64,000 nucleotides of DNA, from assembly GCA_035578175.1 (NCBI GenBank), contig JAQMRL010000006.1:68578001-68642000 (forward strand), in the 5' to 3' direction. This DNA is from Catonia carolina. Its lineage: Eukaryota > Arthropoda > Insecta > Hemiptera > Achilidae. Shown in pieces: positions 11,160 through 21,469 of the stretch (the first letter of the stretch is position 1; each line of letters starts with the position of its first letter). Both the position numbers and the translations under genes were made by a program. The notes beneath the pieces are model-generated. The model made no database searches. It was not told the DNA's origin and worked only from the letters and a program-made list of their open reading frames with translations.

Positions 11160-12085
11160 AATAGTAGAACTTTTCTTTCACCGTGTAAGGTTGTATTTAA
11201 AGTTAAACGCTTACGTTTAGTGTTCAATGAAGCATGCAAACTTGAAGGGGTTATTTCTAGATTGTTATAAAACCGACCCTTGTTTAATGACTAGCCATTT
11301 ATTTTGTTACGTAAAAGTTTGTTACAAAGAGACTTTTTTATATCTTGAGACAAAGTTGACTTTAATAATTGAGATATAATTTTTCTTCCATTTAATTAAT
11401 ATATAAAACGTTTACAATATAATAGAACACCTTATGTTTTAATTATTTTAATTAGTCTCCGTCAGGTATACGGAGTAATAAAGTCAGTACCATTAAAATC
11501 ACGTTCCGCTTTTTAAATGATATAGGAAAACGTATGGTACAAAGAAAAACAAAGGTATAATAAACAAAGAAATATTAATCAAGTATATTACATAGAACAT
11601 GAAATTAAAAATGGAAGAAATGAAAGAACTGGATTATAAATCTAATAAAGGGTAATTACGCAAATTTTCTTTTGTTAAAACGTATGAGATATTAAACAAA
11701 GAATTAGTATGTTCATATATTTATAATTATTAAAAGCTACGTACGTACTTAACATTTTAAAGCTCTTTTTTATTTTACAATATTAAAATTTTTACAAAAC
11801 AGTTGTTTCTTATTATTGTTTATCGTTCCAGTGGTTCTGATTGCCAAGTTAAGCAAAAGGGGTGCAGATGGGATCGTCTCAGAATTGACGAAAAAAAATC
11901 TGGTGTGAAACACTCATACAATTTCCTCTTGCCTATGTAAATAATGTATAACAACCTAATTTTGATCCCTTTTATGAGATGACGCGTCTCATGGCTGGTG
12001 ATAATTTTTCAAAAGAAAATATTAAAAGATTAAATAGGAAATAATATAAATATTATACTGTATTGTTATTATCATATTAATATAT
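11160..12085. repeat. AT-rich intron 2 sequence with an R2-like terminus
   Basis: Mostly unassigned. The block at 11905-11950 (GGTGTGAAACACTCATACAATTTC) matches the terminal motif of the dispersed R2 family. No gene is seen. Confidence 0.35.
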
Positions 12086-12086
12086 A

Positions 12087-12393
12087 CAAGGTATGGCTAT
12101 TAAATAATGAAAATGTCCAAACCGAATTGATTAATCTAAATAGGGTAAAAAATGGAGAAAAGAAAATGCCTATCGATACAATACTAACGCAGACTGACGT
12201 TGTAACAAAATTTTATTTTTATTTTATACATAATCAGTTATTGTCACCGTCATTACACACTGATTCTCTATCCCTGCAACGCTCTCTAAGAATTTCCCAT
12301 TGTTGGAAACAGTTCTGGAAGTCATCAACTGCCAGGTCCTTTAGGACACTTGCCGCTTTCTTTTTTACAGCTTCCACAGACTCAAATCTTGTA
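12087..12393 (-). mobile_element. mariner 3' fragment (mirror-type family, copy 1)
   Basis: The left end CAAGGTATGGCTATTAAATAATG resembles the CGAGGTGTGGCTATTAAATAACG terminus of the copies at 15205 and 21109. The minus strand at 12235-12390 encodes a degenerate mariner C-terminus (FESVEAVKKK..., then FQNCFQQWEI...). An insertion of about 70 bases splits the terminus from the coding part, and the right half is absent. Confidence 0.7.
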
Positions 12394-12483
12394 AGTATTT
12401 ATACACCGGTGTAGTTGAAGGTGGTGCAAGTCTCGCCTAATATTTTGTGTTTAAACGCTTTACCTCGTCACTGACTTCAGGAA

Positions 12484-12628
12484 GGTATGTGGAACAGAGC
12501 TGAGGAAGGATTTGCAGAACTTTGGGAATTTCCGAACTGCATTGGAAGTAAAGACGGTTAACGTGTCAAACTGAAATGCCCAGATAACAGTGGGTCGCAG
12601 TTTTTCTGTTACAAATGTGGTATGAGAG
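12484..12628 (+). mobile_element. PIF/Harbinger transposase fragment
   Basis: The + strand encodes WNRAEEGFAELWEFPNCIGS, then KDG and VKLKCPDNSGSQFFCYK, interrupted by one stop. This matches the first catalytic region of Harbinger (DDE_Tnp_4) nucleases, where 'W.FPNCIGAIDGKH' carries the first Asp and 'P.NSGS.Y.NYK' follows. Only about 45 codons remain, and an S1 fragment follows directly. Confidence 0.65.
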
Positions 12629-12712
12629 AGAACTATTTTTTGAAGCCCTGGAATTAGCAATCACGAGTAAATAATGTAACACTCCACCTGCTTGTTATGG
12701 GCGTAACAACTA
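12629..12712 (-). repeat. S1 repeat 5' fragment
   Basis: This short terminal piece (CTATTTTTTGAAGCCCTGGA ... CTGCTTGTTATGGGCG) corresponds to the 5' end of the S1 consensus. Confidence 0.6.
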
Positions 12713-12792
12713 AAAAGATCAATAACTGCTAAGATCATTAACGGATACGCTATAAATCTACGTTTTAGGCAACAGTACAGGTCAAGTATTAA

Positions 12793-13461
12793 CCCTTTCA
12801 ATCCCAATTTTTTTAACTATTTCTTTAAATACGTGTACATTGTCCATACATTTTACTGCCATTTAAATGAAATTAAATCAATTTTAGACCCTCAGTCTTT
12901 TTGATGGCCTGACAAAAAAGTGTGACACGTACGTCACATTGGGACTTGATATCAAAGTTCCCAACAATATGAATAACTAAAATCGTGTTCAGGCTTCCTA
13001 AACAATATTCTCTTAACTTAGATTTGTAACAAAAAAAAATTAATATGATTTTAATATCAAAGCATTATTTAAGACTTAAAAAATGTTACAATTCAAAAAT
13101 TCTGGTAAAATGGATAAAATCACTATTTACAGTCTAAAAAGTATACCTGTATGTACATTCAACATACTCGAAGAAATGCTACCTTATTTTAGTAAGTGAA
13201 CATGAACATTTAAAACTAAAATTAACTTTAAAAAGAAACTAATGTGGCGTAGTAACTAAACTAATGTGGCTCTGTGGTGTAGTGGTCAGCATCTTACACT
13301 GTAGAGCGGAGGTCTCAGGTTCGACTCCTGGCTAGGGTACAGAAAATTATTACACTTCACAACCAGCGCTCTTTAATCCAAAGTAGTCGCTAACAATTAA
13401 AATTTTTATGTCCGTTATTTCACTCCAATGTGACTTCTAAGCCACACTGGGTTAGAAAGGG
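12793..13461. mobile_element. TTAA-flanked element C, copy 1
   Basis: CCCTTTCAATCCCA at the left and an imperfect AGAAAGGG at the right lie between TTAA at 12789-12792 and 13462-13465. The first ~450 bases are nearly identical to the copy that starts at 63595 and runs off the window. A tRNA-like SINE (13262-13430) sits inside it. No transposase is visible. Confidence 0.8.
13262..13430 (+). repeat. tRNA-derived SINE inside element C
   Basis: It has an A-box-like TGGTGTAGTGGTCAGC and a B-box-like AGGTTCGACTCCTGGC about 45 bases apart. The ends do not pair as an acceptor stem, so this is a SINE head or tRNA relic, not a functional tRNA. The body (CTAACAATTAAAA...) is poorly defined. Confidence 0.6.
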
Positions 13462-13567
13462 TTAAAGAACCTTTATTCCAAATTTTCCAATTTAAATCCA
13501 TTAACTCTTATTATTTTTGGCACAGTGTTACTTTAATTGATTTTAGAAAGAAAATGCAATGTTCTAG

Positions 13568-13799
13568 GAACTGGATAATTTTGTACGAGGAGGTAACAAC
13601 AACGGGTTTGTCTTTGTGAGTATGGGTTCGTCTGTAAGAGCAGCAAATATGCCAAAATACTTGAGAAGAATATTCATAAAAGTTTTCTCTAAACTTCCGT
13701 ATCAAGTTGTGTGGAAATATGAAGATGACCCAAATACAATACCAGACTTACCTAATAATACTTTTGTTGGAAAATGGTTACCGCAACAAGATCTTTTAG
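13568..13799 (+). CDS. UGT: UDP-glycosyltransferase exon C (start of donor domain)
   Basis: This 232-base exon has the acceptor TTCTAG at 13567 and the donor GTAAGT at 13800, entering in phase 0 and leaving after one base of a Gly codon. It encodes NNGFVFVSMGSSVRAANMP, the first strand and loop of the UDP-sugar-binding domain, and later KWLPQQDLLG, the opening of the UGT signature. The WKYEDDP segment is also typical of insect UGTs. The exon ends exactly where the signature continues in exon D (GHEKIVAF). An alternative AG 15 bases upstream lies in non-coding sequence and would break the frame. Confidence 0.93.
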
Positions 13800-13849
13800 G
13801 TAAGTTTAAAGAATTTAACTTTAAAACTAAGTTTTACATAGTTTAGCAC

Positions 13850-14090
13850 TTAAGCTTCTACATGCAAAGAGAAGAAATACGATAGTAGCTATTATATGTA
13901 TATATCAAAGAACCTTAACATTCTTGTAGTAATTTACACACATCTCTTTATTTTCAATTATATGTTTGTACTGTAGTTTTAAGATAATACTAATAATAAC
14001 ATTACTTTACTACCAGATGAACCTAGTGAGAAACACTCTCACGACTTTTTCTAACCAATGTAGATAATGAAAAATATAATCTATTATCAA
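13850..14090. other. Unassigned start of intron 3
   Basis: No feature is recognised except AGAAACACTCTCACGACTTT near 14030, a possible R2 terminal motif. Confidence 0.3.
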
Positions 14091-14091
14091 T

Positions 14092-14535
14092 CCACCGAGT
14101 TGGTCTGTAGGTAAAGTCGTCGTCGTGATTCAGCTGCCTTTTTATCCAAATGCGTGTACATTACAATCTGTTCAATTCAGAACAATAAGCAACCCGAAGA
14201 ATCAATGAGATGAGGATGATGTGTATGACGTGTAAATGAGGTATAGTCTTGTACAGACCCAGGCCGATCATTCCTCATAGGGTCAGCTGTTTAACAGCTG
14301 ATTTTCGGCGATGAAGTTTCAGTGGTTCAAATCCTAGTAAACTATGTTTACTAGAATTTTAACTACCTTTACATGGATTTGAATACTAGACAGTGGTTGT
14401 GGGTGTACTTTGATGTTTGGAGTTGAATTAACCACACTCTCTGAGTCTGTACAAGACTTCACCTTATTTAAACGTCATACACAATCATCCTTACCTCTGT
14501 GGGTCTCATTGCTTATTGTTTTGAATTAAACAAAT
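14092..14535. repeat. Compound tRNA-derived SINE (family T3), inverted pieces
   Basis: T3 starts CCGGGTTGGTCTAGaGGTAAAGTCGTC and ends near TGTACAAGACTACACCTCATnTACAC. Here the head at 14092 is followed by an inverted tail (about 14185-14265, GATGTGTATGACGTGTAAAT...) and then by a further head-and-body piece with GTTTCAGTGGTTCAAATCC (B-box-like). Two or more copies appear to be nested. Confidence 0.6.
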
Positions 14536-14539
14536 AAAT

Positions 14540-15204
14540 TTCATGCTAGTATATTTAACTATAACATTCCATTCAGTTGTTGTGCGTTTTATATAGATCT
14601 AAATTTAAAATAAAAGTTAGAACAAAATATATTTTTTTAATTACAATAAAAAAGTTTTTAATAATATTTATTTTCAAACGAAAACATTTTTACATATGAA
14701 TTACTTTACATTACTATTAAATTTACTTATAGATTTACATAAATTTAATTCCTAATAATAATTAGATTTCTCTACTTTAAATTTATACAAAAGGTAAAAA
14801 ATTAAGTTATATAACTAAGGTTTCAAATGTCCTAGGATGTGTCATATTAGTACCTCTTTTTCAAACACCAGGTCGTCTGGAAACGATTTATGAGAATATG
14901 AGTACACATAATGTAAATGGGTAATAAATTACTTTGTGTTCTACCAACCGATACTGGACCTATTTCGGTAAATCATCTTTAACTTTTATGTTGTTTTGTA
15001 CATGTTTGTATTTTTGAGGAAGAAAGTTTTACATTTTGGGTATAGATATAACGAATTTGTCTTTGAAACAGCGCTTTTCACTTTCTCTTCTCTATATAAT
15101 GGCTATAAATTGACTGCTACAAGTAATTAACCATTAACATCGTTAAATGTCGTAAACGCCAGTCTCAAGTACATAGCGAGGAATCAAAAAAATTAAACGA
15201 AATA
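14540..15204. other. Unassigned AT-rich intron 3 sequence
   Basis: No coding sequence or known repeat is recognised. Confidence 0.4.
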
Positions 15205-16135
15205 CGAGGTGTGGCTATTAAATAACGAGACTCACGTTGTAAAAATTTTATTTTTCTTTTATACATAATCACTTGTTGTCACCTTCAATATACATTCCTT
15301 CTATATTCCTAAAACGCGCTATGCGAATATTCCTTTTTTGGAAACAGTGCTGGAAGTCATCTTCCGTCATTTCCTTCAGAACACTTGCCGCTTTCTCTTT
15401 TGCAGCTTCCACAGACTCAAATCTTCTCCCTTATAATGCAGATTTCACCTAAGGGAACAGGTAGAAGTCACATGGTGCAAGATCTGGTGAATAAGGTGGA
15501 TGTTCTAACACTGAGATGCTGTACTTGGCTAGGAACCTTTTGACAAATAACGCGGAATGAGCTGGCGAATTGTCTTGGTGATGAACCCATGATTTGTCCT
15601 TTCACATTTCGGAGCGTTTTTTCCTTACTCTTTGACGTAGTTTAGAAAGTACCTCAAGGTAGTAACATTAATTAATTGATTGACCTTCAGGAACCCAGTG
15701 AAGATACACAATTCCATGAATATCAAAAACAAAAACAATCTTCATTGCTTTAAATTTTGAGTTGCTCATTCGATCTTTCTTGACTCTCGGTGAAGTTCGG
15801 CTCTTCCAGTGCATGGATTGGCGCTTTGTTTCCGGATCATAAGTAAAAACCCACGTTTCATCATATCTTTTTATCTTCTCCCTGTTCCTTAAGGTGAAAT
15901 CTGCATTAAAAGGGACAGGATTTGAGTCTATGGAAGCTGTAAAAGAGAAAGCGGCACGTGTCTTGAAGGAGCTGACAGAAGATGACTTCCATCACTGTTT
16001 CCAACAATGTAAAATTCGTATGGAGCGTTGTAGGGATAGAGAAGGAGTGTATGTTGAAGGTGACAATAAGTGATAATGTATAAAATAAAAATGAAGTTTT
16101 TTACGTTAGCCTCGTTATTTAATAGCCACACCTCG
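15205..16135 (-). mobile_element. mariner rebuilt as a mirror-image element
   Basis: Termini CGAGGTGTGGCTATTAAATA and TATTTAATAGCCACACCTCG lie between TA dinucleotides at 15203-15204 and 16136-16137. The minus strand from about 15885 to 15235 encodes a degenerate mariner transposase from the first catalytic region (YDETWVF) through the second (QDNSPAH) to the third (YSPDLAPCDFYLFP). The left ~240 bases encode the C-terminus. The right ~250 bases (15885-16135) are an inverted second copy of the same C-terminus, reading FESMEAVKEKAARVLKEL on the + strand. The normal 5' end and DNA-binding domain are absent. Stops and frameshifts make it inactive. Confidence 0.85.
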
Positions 16136-16139
16136 TACT

Positions 16140-16970
16140 GCAATGCATCCTGTAACGAAATATAGAAGGAAAATGAACTCCCAAACTGGTCGTAGAAGAA
16201 TTTCCTGCTTCTCCATTTTAAGGTTCTGGTTTGGTAAGAGTTCCACAAAGTTGTTCCGGATATCAACCAACAAGATTAGATTAACTATGATGATCGTCAA
16301 CATAACCAGATAAGCTAAGACAAAGACGAAAAATTCTTTGATTCAATTTATTTTTTCTTTTTCTTTCTTTTTTTCAATTGAATCACATTTTTTTCCAATT
16401 AAAATGGATTAGTTGGCCCATTTTGTATCGTAAATACCGCAAGAAGTTTACTAAGAGATCCTAAGAAGAAATTCGAATTCAAATTAAAGAATATATATAG
16501 GTAATCTTGAAACAGTAAAATGTATAGTAGGATTTAATAATTTTATTACAAAACTTCAAATTTTGTCTTCTTTATGTAAGAACAGTATTAGAAAATTTTA
16601 TGTCATTGAAAAATTATTGTCGCATAAAAACTTTAAACCATAAAGCAATAAAATTAGGTTTTCTTACTTAAACGAGACACTTTTCTTTTAACTTTAAGAT
16701 TACATCAATACTTAGTATATAAAGAAAGGTTCTTTGTTAAATTCATGTAATCGTTTCAGTGAACAGTGTTTTTAAGCTACTTTAGTACTAACTAAAAATA
16801 AATTGCTGTAAAGAAGATTGTCTTCCGGTCACTTTACAACCTTGCACTTTTACATTTTTATTTTACTTTTTTTAAATCCATTAAAAGTTCTTTTGTGAAC
16901 TGTTTTCATTTTCTTTAAACATGTGTTTTTTATAATATGATGTAATGTATTTTTTTTCTTTTGCTTGCTT
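16140..16970. other. Unassigned AT-rich intron 3 sequence
   Basis: No supported gene. The minus-strand open frames across 15928-16303 come from the mariner end and flanking sequence and are not genes. Confidence 0.4.
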
Positions 16971-16974
16971 GTTC

Positions 16975-17295
16975 TCAGCAAACCACTTTAGTCACTTTAG
17001 AAGCCTTTAGCTTGCGATGGTACTACTCCTTTAAGCATTCAGAATACTTTTTCCGAACTTCTTCTTAATAAACCCGTACCGGTCTTTTAGGTAAAATTGT
17101 AGTAAGTCGAATGGTGTGGTCATTGATTATCTGTTCGTATTCGGATGATTTTTTCAACTAAGTCTTGTTCAGTTATTTTCAGCTCTTGCATGTCCTTTAG
17201 TACTTATTTACCCCAAGTATATTGGATCTGGATTTTGGATTTCAACATATGTTTGACTATTTTGTAGAGAAGTCTGTCGGGTGACATCCTGAGGA
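16975..17295 (-). mobile_element. LINE C-terminal fragment (GH-RM family)
   Basis: Broken minus-strand reading gives LGHILRMSPDRLLYKIVKHM, then VLKDMQELKITEQDL. This matches a non-LTR reverse transcriptase C-terminus of the 'FYGH..RM...RL...I......W..EV..DM.EL.I...DL' type, seen again at 22772, 39005, 45288 and 62976. The fragment is interrupted or bounded by the SINE at 17377. Clade assignment is uncertain. Confidence 0.6.
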
Positions 17296-17376
17296 TATGA
17301 CCAAAGTAGGACCCCCGTCTTCCTCATTGCTACTGTTATGTTACTGTAATGTTTTTATGACATTAAAAACATTTCT

Positions 17377-17570
17377 GCCGGCCGCATTGGCGCAGTTGGT
17401 AACATGCTCGCCTCTCATCATGCGGTCCTGGGTTCGAATCCCACTCAGGCATGGCATATTTTCATACGTTACAAAAAAATCATTTCATCCTCCATTGTAT
17501 ACAGTTACACCCCAACGTGGTCGCTAATGACCGTTGTAGTTGATGCGACGTTAAATAAATGAATTAAAAA
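17377..17570 (+). repeat. tRNA-derived SINE (family T1, body B)
   Basis: The head GCCGGCCGCATTGGCGCAGT continues into TGGTAACATGCTCGCCTC and the B-box GGGTTCGAATCCC, characteristic of tRNA-derived promoters. The body carries CCCAACGTGGTCGCTAATGA and the tail TTGATGCGACGTTAAATAAA plus an A run. A 12-base target duplication (AAAAACATTTCT) flanks it at 17365-17376 and 17571-17582, so it is a clean L1-type retroposition. Confidence 0.9.
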
Positions 17571-17639
17571 AAAAACATTTCTAATGAATTTAAGGGTCGT
17601 TGTAGACAATGTAAAGTAACTTTGCTAATGAATTTAATT

Positions 17640-17800
17640 TTTCAGCCAGACTCTGTGATTAATGAAATTAATGTATCATTTGCATGGTAAAAAATATGTG
17701 CTTTTCAGAGAGCCTGGCATGTTAAGCATATTTTTCAATTCTTAAGGAAGGCAATTGTTAACTAGCTCACACCTCGTTTTACTTAGTAAAATCTCTAGCA
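17640..17800 (+). repeat. S1 repeat, left part, split by a hAT insertion
   Basis: The sequence from AGCCAGACTCTGTG to TTACTTAGTAAAATCTCTAG is S1. It resumes at 18483 with CTCTAGAGGTTCAAACC after 682 bases of hAT DNA. Confidence 0.8.
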
Positions 17801-18482
17801 GAGTTTCCCAAATTCTTTTTTTCTCGCGGCACACTGCAAAAAAATGGCCAATAGCCGCGGCATACCTTTTGCTTTATGCCATTGATTAAGCTTAAGTACT
17901 TGATATAAACGTACTTATATAATAAATAATATAATTTTCTTGGATGAGTCAAAAAGAACATTACATTTAAAAGAAACTTAATGTGACACATGGGCTTGGT
18001 GTTTTTTCACTAACTCCATTTTTCGAGGTTTAATAACGGATAAGGCCAACCTCATGTCGTGCTCTACTGTTTGCAGCTGTGACCTGTTCTTCGTTTTGAT
18101 TTTGTTCATAGCCGAAAAAGCTGCCTCACAAATGTAGAATGCTGAAAACGGCAACAATGCTGTCAATGCCCTTTTAGTTATTGCAGGGTACTCGTTTATT
18201 AAAGGCAGCCAAAAAGCTGCTAGGTCAGGATTTACTTTCTTTTTTGGTTTTGACTTTTCCTCTGCATCTTGAACCAGTTTTTTAAATTCAATTTTTAGGC
18301 TACGGTCATTTTTTATATCATTTAATTCCTCTCAAGTCAGCCCAATTTCTTAGTCATCGGCTAAGCATTATTTTGTTGGACCGTTTAAATTTAATTTTAT
18401 TAATTTTCCTTGAGTTCTGCGACACACTTGGCTGGCCTCGCGGCACACTGTTGTGCCGCGGCACACAGTTTGGGAACCAAGG
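17801..18482 (-). mobile_element. hAT (Buster/ZBED-like) transposon remnant
   Basis: Imperfect inverted ends (GAGTTTCCCAAATTC and AGTTTGGGAACCAAGG) with adjoining CGGCACACTG motifs lie between CTCTAGCA and CTCTAGAG, an 8-base hAT-type duplication with two mismatches. The minus strand (18330-17978) encodes the C-terminal dimerisation region, including CEAAFSAMNKIKTKNRSQLQ and ending in KKHQAHVSH, very close to ZBED/FAM200-type hAT proteins. The rest of the transposase has been deleted, leaving a non-autonomous element inside an S1 repeat. Confidence 0.85.
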
Positions 18483-18530
18483 CTCTAGAGGTTCAAACCA
18501 TCCTTCCAACCAGAAGATGACTTAAATAAC
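18483..18530 (+). repeat. S1 repeat, right part after the hAT insertion
   Basis: CTCTAGAGGTTCAAACC...GACTTAAATAACAACAC completes the S1 copy begun at 17640. Confidence 0.75.
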
Positions 18531-18738
18531 AACACATAAGCAATTATTATTACACGACTGTTTCATTTCTGTTGTTCGTTAATTGGATCAACAGCTTGGG
18601 AATAAGTGACTGGATGGGATTTTGGTAAAAGAAGTTTGATATAAATATTTTTCAAACCTCTGCTAGGCAGTCGTAAGAAATTCATTTGTCTGTTTTAAAT
18701 GTTTAATTAATTATTTTATTTATTGAAACTTTTTTCAG

Positions 18739-18958
18739 GACATGAAAAAATAGTTGCATTTGTAAATCATGGAGGTTTATTCAGTTTATCGGAAGCTGTA
18801 TATCATGGAGTTCCTGTTGTTGCATTACCTGTTTTCTGTGATCACGAAAGCAATTCTGTCAAAGCTGAACGAGATGGCTACGCAATTAGATTGGATCTTA
18901 AGTATATAACATCAGAATTATTATTGTCAGCTATTGCAAGAATTATAAGTGATCCTAG
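18739..18958 (+). CDS. UGT: UDP-glycosyltransferase exon D (UGT signature)
   Basis: This 220-base exon is flanked by TTTTTTCAG and GTATGA. It enters with two bases completing the Gly of exon C and leaves after AG of an Arg codon. It encodes the core of the UGT signature: FVNHGGLFSLSEAVYHGVPV, then VALPVFCDHESN. These residues bind the uracil, ribose, phosphates and sugar of the donor. Two usually conserved positions differ: Asn replaces Thr/Ser before His-Gly-Gly (codon 18765-18767), and His replaces the sugar-contacting Gln after Asp (codon 18843-18845). The rest of the exon (KAERDGYAIRLDLKYITSEL) fits the family. An S1 repeat starts about 31 bases beyond the donor. Confidence 0.95.
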
Positions 18959-18989
18959 GTATGATTTATATTGCATTACTCTTTTGGTT

Positions 18990-19381
18990 GTTGTTGTTGT
19001 TTAGGTCATCAGCCAAAAAGCTGGTTTGAACCTGTAGAGGTTTTTACTAAGTAAAATGAGGATTGAGGTGGTTTACCATTGCCTTCCTCACTGAATGGAA
19101 AAATATGCTTATCAGCATGCCGGACCCTCTGAAAAGCACATACTTTCCACTCTGCAAATAACTCCTTCACTTCATTCACCGGCTGTATAATGAAATTCAT
19201 TACTTTCAGAGGAGATAACTCTGATTAGTGTCTTTTACACCTCTACCTCTTCTGTTCTTAAATGATTCAGTCATTTCCTTGGCTGACCGTGTGATAAGAA
19301 ACAGAACTATTTATTTTAACCCTGCAACGAACAGATTGAGAGTAATTAATTTGACTCTCCATCTGTCTATTATGGGCAGAT
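18990..19381 (-). repeat. S1 repeat next to the UGT exon D donor
   Basis: This nearly complete S1 copy has a 10-base target duplication TCTTTTGGTT at 18980-18989 and 19382-19391. The minus-strand internal frame (19009-19200) remains open but carries small deletions. It sits so close to the splice donor that it could influence splicing. Confidence 0.85.
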
Positions 19382-19413
19382 TCTTTTGGTTATAAAATTC
19401 AATTTTAAAAACG

Positions 19414-19610
19414 CCCGCCGGGTTGGTCTAGAGGTAGAGTTGTCACCGTAAGTCAGCTGTTTAACAGTTGGGGTTCAGTTAACCATACTCTCTCATGAAT
19501 AGTTGACCTGAATCTGTACAAGACTACACCTCATACACTCATCGTACATGTAATACTCATTCCTCTTTCTCCTCACCTGTTTGCTTATTTTAAATTTCAT
19601 CATCAGGAAT
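19414..19610 (+). repeat. tRNA-derived SINE (family T3)
   Basis: The head CCCGCCGGGTTGGTCTAGAG continues into GTAGAGTTGTCACCG. The body runs to GAATCTGTACAAGACTACACC and CTCATTCC. The B-box is poor (GGGGTTCAG...). It matches the pieces at 14092, 34050, 47335 and 50810. Confidence 0.65.
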
Positions 19611-20039
19611 AATTTCCAATCTTTTTAAAACAACTTGTAAAATATTTAATTTAAAATGAATTATTATTCTCTGAAGTAATAATTAATATCTATATTAATT
19701 AATTTTTCTACCATCTGTCTTCATTTTTTTTTTTTAGTTACTTTGTGTTGTGAATTGCGACCACAAAAAAACGACTACGTACTTAGTATTATGACTTTAT
19801 TAATAACAGAATATTAATTAAATAATTTTTCTACACCTTTTAAAATAATTACGTATACCCTGAAGTTATATAAAACGTTAGCCAAATGAAACTTCAACAA
19901 ATAGAAGAAATAATTATAAATTATATGTTATTAAAATTATATTTTACATTATTAAATTTTAAATATGAAATTTGCATAATTTATAACATAACCAATTGTT
20001 AAACATTAAACGTTGAATCGTTTTTTAGCGTCATCTAAT

Positions 20040-20262
20040 TACGCCTCTGATACTCCCACTGAATTTTATACAAAGACAGTTTCCTACATCGATGATATCC
20101 TATATTGACATCAGTAGTAAAAAGCGTTTCAGCACAGTCAAATAAATACAATCCCAAAACTTCATTAAAGTTTTCCATTGAATACAAGCAAACGCAGTTA
20201 AATATTTAGACATTTCACTCGACATGAATCTGACATGGAATTACCACACACGACAAAAATCT
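20040..20262 (+). mobile_element. Jockey-type LINE fragment
   Basis: The translated stretch AVKYLDISLDMNLTWNYHTR matches the 'VKYLGLHLDRRLTW..HI' segment after the palm domain of Jockey reverse transcriptases. About 70 codons remain, with stops, and the R2 repeat takes over immediately at 20262. Confidence 0.6.
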
Positions 20263-20264
20263 GG

Positions 20265-20660
20265 TGAGAAACACTTATACAACTTTCTCTTGACAAACTT
20301 AATTAATAAATCGTGTAACTTATGTTTAATCATTAATAATGTAAAAAAATGTAACAATTTTAATCATGAGTGAATGACGTAAAATAAAAATCAACCGCTG
20401 TAGAACTTAAAAAAAACTAGCCTATCACTTATAGACGCTAAACTAGGCTCTGTAGAAAAGTATTCTTGAAATAGAGTTTTGTAGATTGTTTTCATTTCTC
20501 ATAACTTTTATTAAAACACTTTTGTCGTAAATTGTATACTAAGGCCGCAATATAAAAAAATCCAATTTTCCTCCTATTTGAATGAGCAAAATAAAGAAAA
20601 TCATTAATTGACGCTAAACAAAGCATGAAAAAATGTTTGTAAGATTTTTAATGTTCTACA
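20265..20660. repeat. Dispersed repeat R2
   Basis: It starts with TCTGGTGAGAAACACTTATACAACTTTC and contains AATCATGAGTGAATGACGTAAA and CTAAACTAGGCTCTGTAG. The reverse complement aligns with 3705-3850, and the direct sequence with 60855-61075. Class unknown. Confidence 0.5.
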
Positions 20661-21108
20661 ACCTAATTTAACACAACCTTATACGTTTTATTGAACTACT
20701 ACTTTATATTTTTGAAAAAATGGCAAAAAAGCAAAAAATTGCACGCATGAGTTACTACTTCCGGTCGACCGATTTTGTTGAAAGTATTCGTGTTGAGTCC
20801 CCTTGTGGTACCTTATTTAAGTTCCAAGTTTCAACATTGCTTTGGACACCCAAAGCGGTTTGGCACGGTAAAAAAAGTCCTCTACTCCAATGTAGAATAA
20901 ATTTATCCCTGTTAATCAAAACCAAATTGTTACAACTAGTTTATTCTTCCTTTAAAATTTAACTGAGGTTAAAACTGGAAATTTTACATAACAAAACGTT
21001 ACGTTTAATCACATGTTACTACATGTGATTAAACCTATGGCGTACCTAAGGTAACCTACAACGCATGAAATTCCATAATACATTCACATCTAACGTAGAG
21101 ATAACATA

Positions 21109-21467
21109 CGAGGTGTGGCTATTAAATAACAAGACTGACGTTGTAAAAAATTTTAATTTTATTTTATACAAATTCACTTATTGTCACCTTCAATATACAC
21201 TCCTTTTCTATCCCTACAACGCTCCATACGAATTTTCCATTGTTGGAAACAGTGCTGGAAGTCATCAACTGTCAGCTTCTTCAAGACATGTGCCACTTTC
21301 TCTTTTACAGCTTCCACAGACTCAAACCTTGTCTCTTTTAATGCAGATTTTACCTTAGGGAACAGGTAGAAGATAATAACATGTAATGAAACGTGGTTTT
21401 CACTTATGATCCGGAAACGAAGCGTCAATCCATGCACTGGAAAAGCCGAACTTCTCCGGAAGCCAAA
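21109..21467 (-). mobile_element. mariner, second mirror-type copy
   Basis: The left end CGAGGTGTGGCTATTAAATA is preceded by TA. The minus strand (21174-21375) encodes a well-preserved mariner C-terminus (RFESVEAVKEKVAHVLKKL, DDFQHCFQQWKIRMERCRDR). From about 21388 to 21465 the sequence turns to the + strand and reads ETWFSLMIRKR-type sequence, which in another frame is the FTYDPETKRQSMHWKSRTSP catalytic-region block. The two segments are therefore in opposite orientations. No right terminus is found. Confidence 0.75.
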
Positions 21468-21469
21468 CT

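Noticed and set aside
13262..13340. Functional tRNA gene
   Set aside because: A- and B-box-like motifs are present, but the ends cannot pair into an acceptor stem and the anticodon arm is poor. It is better explained as a SINE head or relic.
17377..17450. Functional tRNA gene
   Set aside because: The T1 head recurs with the same body several times and carries target duplications, so it is a retroposon.
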